From the NCBI GenBank assembly GCA_047632015.1, contig JBLIBC010000006.1, positions 1 to 24,517 of the forward strand: a stretch of 24,517 nucleotides of DNA. The letters run 5' to 3'. The notes under the pieces are model-generated. The model was not told the origin of the DNA. It did no database searches and was given only the letters and a program-made list of their open reading frames with translations. The translations under genes and the position numbers were made by a program. Shown here in pieces: positions 7,902 through 13,701 of the stretch. This DNA is from JBLIAZ01 sp047632015 (lineage in GTDB: Bacteria > Bacteroidota > Bacteroidia > Flavobacteriales_C > GCA-002722245). The first letter of the stretch is position 1, and each line of letters begins with the position of its first letter.

Positions 7902-8906
7902 ATGCAGACAGCTTTCACAGATTACATCAAAAAAGTTACCTCGGCAAATGAAGTTGTCGAAAAAGAAACTATCCAAAGTTTATGGAGCGGGTATGGAAAA
8001 ATTGTGAGGTATGAGGCACGTGGTGGTGAGGTGTCAAGTGTGGTGATCAAACACATTCAGCTAACAGGTGGAGACAACCACCCCCGAGGTTGGAATTCGG
8101 ACATAGGGCATCAACGCAAGTTAAAGTCATACGAGGTAGAAACAAGTTGGTATAAAACATTCAGTGAAAATTGTGATAAGCAGTGTAGGGTTCCAAAATG
8201 TTTAGGAGTAGCTAAAGCTGATGGGACAATTGTGATTGTACTAGAGGATATAGATGCCGCTGGTTTTCCGGTTAGAAAAACAGTGGTGAACCTTTCCGAA
8301 ATTAAAACATGCTTACTATGGTTAGCTAGTTTTCACGCTACATTTATGAACGTTAAACCGCAAGATTTATGGCCTGTTGGAACTTATTGGCATTTAGCTA
8401 CGCGGCCTGAAGAGTTAGAGGTACTTGACGACACCAAACTAAAATTCGCGGCACCTTCCATTGATAAATTGTTAAACGAATGTACTTTCCAAACCTTAGT
8501 ACATGGTGATGCTAAGCTCGCTAACTTTTGCTTTTCTGATACTGACTTGTCTGTTTCAGCGGTTGATTTTCAATACGTGGGAGGAGGATGTGGAATGAAA
8601 GACGTGGCCTATTTTTTAGGAAGCTGTTTGAACGATAATGAATGTGAAATTCATGAAAAGGAACTGTTGGATCATTATTTTAAGGCATTAAATAAAGCAT
8701 TAGTCAATAAAAAATCAGAGGTGAATTTTAGCGAGCTTGAAAAAGAATGGCGAGTACTTTTCCCAATAGCATGGACGGATTTCCACCGCTTTTTAAAAGG
8801 CTGGAGCCCTGGGCATTGGAAACTGACTAGTTACAGTGAGCGCATGGCTCAAAAGGTCATCAAGCAAATTGAAAATACCCCAGAAACCAACAACATAAAA
8901 TACTAG
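7902..8906 (+). CDS. EcKinase/CHK-like phosphotransferase (APH-fold kinase)
   Basis: This protein of 334 residues (349 if started at 7857) has the aminoglycoside-phosphotransferase fold and resembles the ecdysteroid-kinase-like (EcKinase/CHK) family. Early residues carry IQSLWSGYGKIVRYE, a hallmark of this family's nucleotide-binding loop region, followed by VVIKHIQL with the ATP-site Lys. Later come IVVLEDIDAAGFP (hinge), LVHGDAKLANF (Brenner-type catalytic loop with Asp and Asn) and AVDFQYVGGG (metal-binding DF). The catalytic set is complete. Members phosphorylate small hydroxylated molecules, and the substrate here is unknown. The start at 7902 is preferred because a perfect -7 box lies between the two candidate starts. 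The gene is followed after 11 bp by a phosphatase-family gene, so the two probably form an operon acting on related phosphorylated metabolites. Confidence 0.85.
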   Translation: MQTAFTDYIKKVTSANEVVEKETIQSLWSGYGKIVRYEARGGEVSSVVIKHIQLTGGDNHPRGWNSDIGHQRKLKSYEVETSWYKTFSENCDKQCRVPKCLGVAKADGTIVIVLEDIDAAGFPVRKTVVNLSEIKTCLLWLASFHATFMNVKPQDLWPVGTYWHLATRPEELEVLDDTKLKFAAPSIDKLLNECTFQTLVHGDAKLANFCFSDTDLSVSAVDFQYVGGGCGMKDVAYFLGSCLNDNECEIHEKELLDHYFKALNKALVNKKSEVNFSELEKEWRVLFPIAWTDFHRFLKGWSPGHWKLTSYSERMAQKVIKQIENTPETNNIKY

Positions 8907-8917
8907 TAACACCCTTA

Positions 8918-9805
8918 ATGAAACTTTACCACACACATTTACAAGAGTTAAAAACGATAGCAGTGATAGCTATCAAAGAAGCTGGAGATTACATAAGTTT
9001 GCAACGAAGCGTTCATCATCGCCGAATTCAAAAAAAGGGAGGAAACACAGTGGCATCAAAAATAGTGACTACTATCGATTATCGAAGCCAAGAAATTATT
9101 CTTTCACATTTAATCCCTACCTGCGCTCCTTTCGATATAGGATTACTCACCGAAGAAAATATTGAAAATGACATCCACAAAGGCAGCCGTTTAGTAAAGG
9201 ACTATTTTTGGTGTATCGATCCACTAGACGGCACCTTGCCTTTTGTGGAAGGCAACTCCGGATATGCTGTTTCCATAGCCCTTGTAAACAAGCAAGGAGA
9301 ATCAGTTATGGGTATCGTATATGACCCTGTAAATGATGTGTTGTACGAAGCAATTAAGAGATTAGGTTGTTTAAGGAATAGCGTTAAATGGGAGTTGAGT
9401 AAGCCGTCAAACGGTTGCGATTTTCTTTTCACAACCAACCGCAGTTTTCAAAAACTACCTTCTTACAATCCCATGAAAATGAAGATCGAGGGACTAGCTA
9501 CGTCACTTCAATACAGTCAAGTTGTTGAACGACGATATGGAGGGGCTGTAATGAATGCTATTTGGATATTAGAAGAAGCCCCAGGGTGCTATGTTGCACT
9601 TCCAAAAAAAGAAGAAGGAGGTGGAAGTATTTGGGATTTTGCAGCCACAGCATGTATTTTTACTGAATTAGGGATGCCCCCAACCGATTACAAAGGCAGT
9701 CCCTTATTATTGAATGACAAGGACACCACTTTCATGAACAAGCAGGGTGTCGTTTATGCGTCAGAGGCCGAATTAATGAATGGTTTGTTACAATTTGTCG
9801 TTTAA
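8918..9805 (+). CDS. Inositol-monophosphatase-superfamily phosphatase
   Basis: This 295-residue protein has the Mg2+-dependent FIG/IMPase superfamily motifs in order: E79-E80 in LLTEENIE, D101-P-L-D104-G-T106 and W-D240 in SIWDFAATACI. All metal ligands are in place. Superfamily members include inositol monophosphatase, CysQ (3'-phosphoadenosine 5'-phosphatase) and histidinol phosphatase. The sequence after DPLDGT (LPFVEGNSGYAVSIALV) differs from classic CysQ (KEF...), so I do not assign cysQ. The gene follows the EcKinase-like gene by 11 bp, suggesting co-transcription and perhaps opposing kinase/phosphatase steps. The ATG at 8918 is the natural start; there is no signal peptide, so it is cytoplasmic. 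Confidence 0.9.
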   Translation: MKLYHTHLQELKTIAVIAIKEAGDYISLQRSVHHRRIQKKGGNTVASKIVTTIDYRSQEIILSHLIPTCAPFDIGLLTEENIENDIHKGSRLVKDYFWCIDPLDGTLPFVEGNSGYAVSIALVNKQGESVMGIVYDPVNDVLYEAIKRLGCLRNSVKWELSKPSNGCDFLFTTNRSFQKLPSYNPMKMKIEGLATSLQYSQVVERRYGGAVMNAIWILEEAPGCYVALPKKEEGGGSIWDFAATACIFTELGMPPTDYKGSPLLLNDKDTTFMNKQGVVYASEAELMNGLLQFVV

Positions 9806-9811
9806 AGTAAT

Positions 9812-9904
9812 TTACTGTTTTATAAAAGAAAGAGCTTGACCGTTAATTTGTAATACATAAGAAGCAGGTTTTAAATTTGATATGTCAATTGTTGGTGAAT
9901 ACCT
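9812..9904 (-). pseudogene. Orphan tail of a T9SS sorting domain (gene remnant)
   Basis: On the minus strand a frame of 30 codons runs from just after a TGA (9905-9907) to TAA at 9812. It reads IDISNLKPASYVLQING and ends SFIKQ-stop. This matches the last strands of a type A T9SS sorting domain ('.diSnLkpGiYvlqi.....kfiK'). There is no start codon and no upstream part, so it looks like the last piece of a decayed surface-protein gene. It lies directly downstream of another T9SS gene on the same strand, but its sequence is not a copy of that gene's end. Confidence 0.6.
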
Positions 9905-9928
9905 TCAAAGACAATTTACATTACCATG

Positions 9929-11152
9929 TTATTCGATAACTAATCTTTTGCTTATCACTTCTCCTTCAGCAGTAAACCCCTGCAATAGGTACATGCCTGG
10001 AGCAAGACCTACCGTAGAAATCTTTTTAACACCGTCGTTGGTTAAGTTTAGTTGTTTCACTGATAATCCATTTGCAGTACTAATTTCGATTCTATTTACC
10101 TTAATTCCGTTAAAGTGCACATTAACAAAATCATTTGCTGGATTTGGAAACAGTTCAATGTATTTGCTTTTGTTTGCTTTAATTCCAGTACAAACGTCAA
10201 TGGTAACTGTTGCCGGAGCTGAAATACCTTTTGTTCCTGCAGAATCTATTGTTACAAAGTAATTACCTGTTGATTTAACGTAAATGATTTGAGTGGTCTC
10301 TCCCGTACTCCATAAGTAAGAGTCTCTACTTGCACCAGCATCTAGCATTACGCTATCACCTGTACACGCTGTTAGGTTACTGCCTAAATTAGGAATCAAC
10401 AAGGAACCAGATTCAATGGTTGCTTGTTGAATTTCGAAAAAGGCGCCAGTTACGTTGCCTGAATTGTATTCTGTTTGTCCGGCTCTTTGCATGGAAGAAA
10501 AGTTTATTCTTATGCCGTACTGCCCTATATCATTCAAAAATGTTGTTGCCAAAGCAATCAAACTGCTATCAGTTGCCTTAATTTCAGGGATGGAATAATC
10601 TGATTGTCCAGACATTTGATCATCAAAAGGTGTGGAAGAATCATTGTAGTTGATGTCTAATGTACTATTCCCTGATTCTCCAACAAGGAGGGTATCATTA
10701 TTTATTAAAATGGCATATCTACCACCTCGATAATACCTGCTTTCAATGGCGCCAGTAAATTTCCAGTCTTGTCCTTCGGTATCATTGCCTAAGTTAGGTC
10801 CGCCAATTCGGATGTTAATGTCGCCTATCGACTTTCCTGCTAACGCTAATGCTGCGGAAAATTGAGAAAACCCTGTCATCGTTCCAACACCATGCATGCC
10901 TGTTGTGGCTGCGGGGTCATAATTATCGACCTCCCTGCTTGAAAAAAAGTAGTAAGCATAATCATTTCCGAAGTTGTTATATGGCGCTGGAATTAGATGT
11001 CCCACATTACTTCCAGCCACGTTCCAGGCAAACACCCCTTCGTTATCGGCATCTACACCAGTAACAGGGATGCTATTTTGAGCAACTGCGCGGTTACTAA
11101 TAGTTATAAAAGAAAGAATGATTACACCTGTCGAGATTATTTTTGAATACAT
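9929..11152 (-). CDS. T9SS type A sorting domain-containing secreted protein
   Basis: This is a 407-residue exported protein. The N-terminus (MYSKIISTGVIILSFITIS...AVAQ) is a Sec signal peptide. Residues about 27-245 form a domain I do not recognise, probably beta-rich, with many Asn, Gly and Tyr. Residues about 250-320 are an Ig-like module: LIPNLGSNLTACTGDSVML, then YLWSTGETTQIIYVKSTGNY, the familiar Bacteroidota 'LWSTGET..I.V...G.Y.V' repeat. Residues 331-407 are the T9SS sorting domain: IELFPNPANDFVNV, then LAPGMYLLQGF and the final SKRLVIE. It is expected to leave the cell by type IX secretion. It stands alone between the phosphatase gene (convergent) and the S4-protein gene (same strand, 117 bp upstream). 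Confidence 0.9.
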   Translation of the reverse strand: MYSKIISTGVIILSFITISNRAVAQNSIPVTGVDADNEGVFAWNVAGSNVGHLIPAPYNNFGNDYAYYFFSSREVDNYDPAATTGMHGVGTMTGFSQFSAALALAGKSIGDINIRIGGPNLGNDTEGQDWKFTGAIESRYYRGGRYAILINNDTLLVGESGNSTLDINYNDSSTPFDDQMSGQSDYSIPEIKATDSSLIALATTFLNDIGQYGIRINFSSMQRAGQTEYNSGNVTGAFFEIQQATIESGSLLIPNLGSNLTACTGDSVMLDAGASRDSYLWSTGETTQIIYVKSTGNYFVTIDSAGTKGISAPATVTIDVCTGIKANKSKYIELFPNPANDFVNVHFNGIKVNRIEISTANGLSVKQLNLTNDGVKKISTVGLAPGMYLLQGFTAEGEVISKRLVIE

Positions 11153-11269
11153 AAAGCTGAATTTAATTACTATTAATTGTACTCATTAATCAACAAAAGG
11201 TTTCGCTTTAATGCCATTTTCTTCCAAATACTAGAACCTGCGAAACGAAAAATGCAGATGAGTAAGTGC

Positions 11270-11638
11270 TCAATCCTTCCCCAAAAACCTACCAATATCT
11301 CTCCTGTCTTTTTTACTTGGTTTTCCGGTTCCGTTGTCTCGATAAGTGGCTTGATTAACCTCATATAACCTATACTTTTCGGCTTCTTCAGGGTTTGTTA
11401 TGTCCTTGAGGTGTTCAACCACTAGCTTTGCGCCCATTCTGTTTTTGGGCACTAACAAAACTTCATATTCAAATACCGCATTGTGTTTTTGAAAAGAGAT
11501 GACATCACCCACCACCACTTCCTTACTTGCCTTGGCGCTTTTATCGTTCAACTTCACCTTTCCTTTGGAAACAAATTCTGCAGCAATTGCCCTTGTCTTT
11601 GTTAAGCGCACACACCAGGTAAATTTATCGATTCTCAA
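11270..11638 (-). CDS. Hsp15-like S4-domain RNA-binding protein (HslR family)
   Basis: This 122-residue protein opens with the S4 signature MRIDKFTWCVRLTKTRAIAA, followed by GKVKLNDKSAKASKEVVVGD and a basic C-terminal tail (KPSKKDRRDIGRFLGKD). In E. coli, Hsp15 binds free 50S subunits still carrying peptidyl-tRNA; the Bacteroidota relatives are assumed to act on stalled large subunits too. Length and layout fit the family. The start is TTG at 11638, since homologues begin with M-R-I-D-K and there is no ATG in frame upstream. A 12-codon reading frame starts at an ATG at 11673 right after a perfect -7 box and stops with the TGA of TTGA, overlapping the TTG start. Translation of the main gene may therefore be coupled to it. 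Confidence 0.88.
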   Translation of the reverse strand: MRIDKFTWCVRLTKTRAIAAEFVSKGKVKLNDKSAKASKEVVVGDVISFQKHNAVFEYEVLLVPKNRMGAKLVVEHLKDITNPEEAEKYRLYEVNQATYRDNGTGKPSKKDRRDIGRFLGKD

Positions 11639-11676
11639 AGCGTTATCAATAAAGAGGTTTGTAATGGTATCATGTT

Positions 11677-11684
11677 CAAAGCTA
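11677..11684 (-). promoter_or_regulatory. -7 element TAGCTTTG upstream of the S4-protein gene
   Basis: On the minus strand, TAGCTTTG is followed 3 nt later by ATG (11673), the start of a 12-codon upstream frame ending at the main TTG start. A T-rich stretch sits near the -33 position. The spacing implies a transcript starting at about that ATG. Confidence 0.45.
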
Positions 11685-11776
11685 TTAAAAGTAAACCAGA
11701 AAGAAATTGGGTTAATGAAATGTACTGCTGTAATTTACAGTACCAAAACCCTGAATAAAGGAATAAGATCAAATCA

Positions 11777-11808
11777 TTTGTTAACTGGTTGAAAAACCAA
11801 TACCTTTG
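11777..11808 (+). promoter_or_regulatory. Strong Bacteroidota promoter TTTG-N20-TACCTTTG
   Basis: TTTG (11777-11780) and TACCTTTG (11801-11808) are both perfect consensus boxes with a 20-nt spacer. The spacer contains a small dyad TGGTT-GAAA-AACCA (11786-11799) that could be an operator. The next gene starts more than 250 bp downstream beyond a terminator, so this promoter serves the short RNA unit. Confidence 0.75.
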
Positions 11809-11810
11809 TG

Positions 11811-11918
11811 GCATGGGAGTCCTAGCTTAGCTGTTAGGGCTCTTGTTACAACCCTAGTAAGAGGGCTTCCACTCTCTTATTGGACGGCTCAATCATTAAT
11901 TTGGTTGGGCTTTTTTTT
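11811..11918 (+). ncRNA. Candidate structured small RNA, about 105 nt, family unknown
   Basis: A consensus promoter ends at 11808 and a strong intrinsic terminator ends at 11918, with no plausible protein gene between; the only frame from an ATG (11813) is five codons. The interior folds into a three-way junction: P1 GTCC (11819-11822) with GGAC (11882-11885), P2 TAGGG (11835-11839) with CCCTA (11852-11856), and P3 TAAGAG (11858-11863) with CTCTTA (11874-11879). The sequence does not show the GGAAGCAGCC-type core of SRP RNA or features of tmRNA or RNase P. It could be a 6S-like or other Flavobacteria-specific sRNA, or an attenuator leader. The promoter and terminator are seen directly; the fold was done by eye. 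Confidence 0.65.
11888..11918 (+). terminator. Rho-independent terminator of the small RNA
   Basis: GCTCAATC is followed by a loop ATTAATTT and GGTTGGGC, an 8-bp stem with two G-U pairs, and then by eight T residues (11911-11918). This is a textbook intrinsic terminator. Confidence 0.85.
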
Positions 11919-12063
11919 ATCTATTATTACGTGAACATATTCAACTCCCCTTGCTTGATTTTGAGTGGTAAAAAATATTTTCGATCTATACAGCTAAAAC
12001 TAATCGAAATATCTTAGTACTTTTATACTAGTATTTAGTGTTTTATGATTAGTTTTTACTTCT

Positions 12064-12420
12064 ATGGAATCCAATAATAAAGTAGATATTACGTTTTTGA
12101 AGTCAGAAATTGGAAACGAAAAGGAGTTTGTAATTGAACTATTATCTGTTTTTAAAAAGGCTATGAACTCATTTGTTGAATCAAGTGCTGTTTACATGTC
12201 CAATGAAAACATAAAAGGAATAAAAGATCAGTCCCATAAACTTGCTCCTACTTCTCAAATACTAGGGTTGGAACACTTATATACCACTTTAAGAAAAATT
12301 GAAGAAGAATCGAGCACTGCGCTTAGTGTACAACAACTAAAAACGGATGTTGATGAAGCGTTACAAATTATAACCGAAGCCATACCTCAAATTGACCATA
12401 TCGCAGCTAATTATGAATAA
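12064..12420 (+). CDS. Hpt-domain phosphotransfer protein
   Basis: This 118-residue all-helical protein has the histidine phosphotransfer signature: QSHKLAPTSQILGLEHL with the phospho-accepting His58, matching 'aH.LK..s..lGa..L'. It is a single-domain Hpt protein that would shuttle phosphate between a hybrid histidine kinase and a response regulator. Its last codons overlap the receiver gene by 8 bp (12413-12420), so the two are co-translated and were presumably partners. Because that receiver gene is interrupted here, the Hpt may serve another regulator encoded elsewhere. No kinase gene is in the window. Confidence 0.88.
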   Translation: MESNNKVDITFLKSEIGNEKEFVIELLSVFKKAMNSFVESSAVYMSNENIKGIKDQSHKLAPTSQILGLEHLYTTLRKIEEESSTALSVQQLKTDVDEALQIITEAIPQIDHIAANYE

Positions 12421-12785
12421 GATATTAGTAATTGACGACGACCAAACCATGTTGACTATGCTAAAATTTAAGCTAGTTAAAGAAAAGTTTGAGGTGCAAA
12501 CGGCCCTAAACGGTGAGCTTGGAAAACAATTGCTTCAAGACTTTGAACCAGACCTAATTGTAACAGACTTAATGATGTCTTTAGTTTCGCGTCTTTAGTT
12601 AAAAAGACGCTTAAGACTTGATTTATCTATGGATTGTTCCAATTGTCATGTTGACATCAGCAGGGGAAGAAAAAATCGTTTTACAGGCCTTTGAATTGGG
12701 AGCAAACGATTATGTAACAAAGCCATTCAGCCCAAATGAATTAGTCGTAAGAATCAAAAAGATTTTAGCAAGGTCATATGAGTGA
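12413..12785 (+). pseudogene. Response regulator (single receiver domain), frame-disrupted
   Basis: The N-terminal half reads in one frame from ATG 12413: MNKILVIDDDQTML with the acidic pair D8/D9 and the phosphorylation site D52 in DLIVTDLMM. It hits a TAG at 12596-12598. The C-terminal half continues in another frame to TGA at 12783-12785: VPIVMLTSAGEE with the conserved Thr, and DYVTKPFSPNEL with the conserved Lys. The middle piece FASLVKKTLKT, fitting the expected helix, is read in the third frame. So at least two frame changes lie within about 12578-12620, where a 9-bp direct repeat and an 8-bp inverted repeat also occur. Total length (373 nt) is close to an intact receiver gene (about 375 nt). 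It is either a recent pseudogene or an assembly error. Confidence 0.88.
12589..12610. repeat. 8-bp inverted repeat at the receiver break
   Basis: GCGTCTTT (12589-12596) and AAAGACGC (12603-12610) are perfect complements with a 6-nt loop. A direct repeat TCTTTAGTT occurs at 12578-12586 and 12592-12600. Both lie exactly where the reading frame of the response regulator breaks, as expected for slippage-driven mutation or a sequencing artefact. Confidence 0.6.
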
Positions 12786-12848
12786 TGCACTACTCTTATA
12801 TTTTTAAAAAAATCCTAACGAATATCACATCAAGGGATCTAGCAATTA

Positions 12849-12881
12849 TTTGCATCCTACTACTAAAATACCCTGCGTTTG
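12849..12881 (+). promoter_or_regulatory. Orphan promoter-like element TTTG-N21-TGCGTTTG
   Basis: TTTG (12849-12852) is followed after 21 nt by TGCGTTTG, one mismatch from TAnnTTTG. The 15 nt starting at TTTG are identical to the -33 region of the trhO promoter at 18039-18053. No plus-strand gene follows; the next gene is the 3' end of a minus-strand CDS. It may be a decayed promoter or drive an unrecognised short or antisense RNA. Confidence 0.35.
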
Positions 12882-12932
12882 TGATAGTTATATAACAAGA
12901 ACACTATGCTCCTCCTCAAGTGAAGATTTTCA

Positions 12933-13667
12933 TCATGCTTTTGAGGCACGTTTGCGAGCGGCAAACCCTAGCAATAAAAATAAAGCTCCCGCTAAAAATA
13001 AAATCGGACTCTTTTTGTCTTTCTTAAAAAACATAATCTTCTCAATGGTAAGCAAATCCTGTACCCCGTCGTCTATCAAAGTGCAATTTTCAAAATTAAA
13101 CGACAACACATTTTTACTCACTTCAGAAAATTCTATCCTTTTTTTAACATTATTTCTATCGAGCCACCATTTTGGAATAGAAAACTCCTCTAATTCCATT
13201 GTTAAAGTTGTCATGTTTGTTGACACCGGCATTTCGTATTTAAATGGAACATAAGTGTTGACCTCGCCAACCGTACTATAACCTAGGTGTTGTCCTTTAA
13301 TGTAGAAAGGTATTATTTGGCCCTTTAAAGCTTTCACAGTTATTTCAACAGTAGTGTAATCACTCAAATCAATCACACGGTCATTGGCTAATTCCAGCAC
13401 CAACCCAACAAAGGAGTAACGGAGCTGATTTCCTAAACTATAGGAAAGTGAATAGGATGTGCTGTCCAAATTAACAGCTAAATAATCGCCAGAATTCCCA
13501 CCCAATTCTGAATCGTTGTATGAATTAATTTTAAAATTCCTACTATTAGGAATTAAAAATAGCTCTTCTTGTTTACTAAAAAAAAAGTATGTCCCTACCG
13601 CAAATAATAAGATTGCCGTGGTAAAAATTAGATTAGTAACTAAATTGTTTGTTTTTGTGATCATCAC
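12933..13667 (-). CDS. Two-TM membrane protein with a periplasmic CBM-like sensor domain
   Basis: This 244-residue protein has an N-terminal TM helix (about 9-30, LVTNLIFTTAILLFAVGTYFFF) and a C-terminal TM helix (about 221-237) followed by a short basic tail. The roughly 185-residue domain between them faces the periplasm. It is beta-rich, with a pattern (NDSELGGNSGDYLAV, YSFVGLVLEL, PKWWLDRNN) like the galactose-binding-type sensor domains that precede HTH or kinase output domains in other Bacteroidota. Here the output is missing: the protein stops ARKRASKA right after the second helix. The start is GTG 13667 or ATG 13664 (adjacent codons). It lies 34 bp after the SpoIIE phosphatase gene, so it is the last gene of that operon and may feed signals to it. 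Function unknown; the sensor reading is inference. Confidence 0.72.
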   Translation of the reverse strand: MMITKTNNLVTNLIFTTAILLFAVGTYFFFSKQEELFLIPNSRNFKINSYNDSELGGNSGDYLAVNLDSTSYSLSYSLGNQLRYSFVGLVLELANDRVIDLSDYTTVEITVKALKGQIIPFYIKGQHLGYSTVGEVNTYVPFKYEMPVSTNMTTLTMELEEFSIPKWWLDRNNVKKRIEFSEVSKNVLSFNFENCTLIDDGVQDLLTIEKIMFFKKDKKSPILFLAGALFLLLGFAARKRASKA

Positions 13668-13701
13668 ATTAAATATAATTCAGTTACTTGTTTGCAATGA
13701 T

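Larger units (their letters stand above)
11639..12063. other. 425-bp intergenic region carrying a divergent promoter pair and an RNA unit
   Basis: Between the S4-protein gene and the Hpt gene there is no protein-coding frame I trust. The region holds the leftward promoter of the S4 gene and the palindrome CTGTAA-T-TTACAG (11728-11740). It also holds the rightward promoter, RNA body and terminator described separately. The remaining 11919-12063 is AT-rich and presumably contains the Hpt gene promoter, for which only a poor match (TACTTTTA) is visible. Confidence 0.6.

Noticed and set aside
11499..11792. Plus-strand 97-codon frame running into the RNA promoter
   Set aside because: It is largely antisense to the Hsp15-like gene and has no family features.
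11811..11918. Small RNA as SRP 4.5S RNA, tmRNA or tRNA
   Set aside because: It lacks the conserved SRP apical motif, is too short for tmRNA and has no cloverleaf or CCA end.
12914..12946. CCTCAA/TTGAGG inverted repeat at the 3' end of the two-TM gene as a terminator
   Set aside because: It has a short stem, a long loop and no T-run on either strand.
12850..13254. Plus-strand 134-codon frame beginning with TTG
   Set aside because: It lies antisense to the well-supported two-TM protein gene and has no domain signature. Only the promoter-like element upstream of it was kept.
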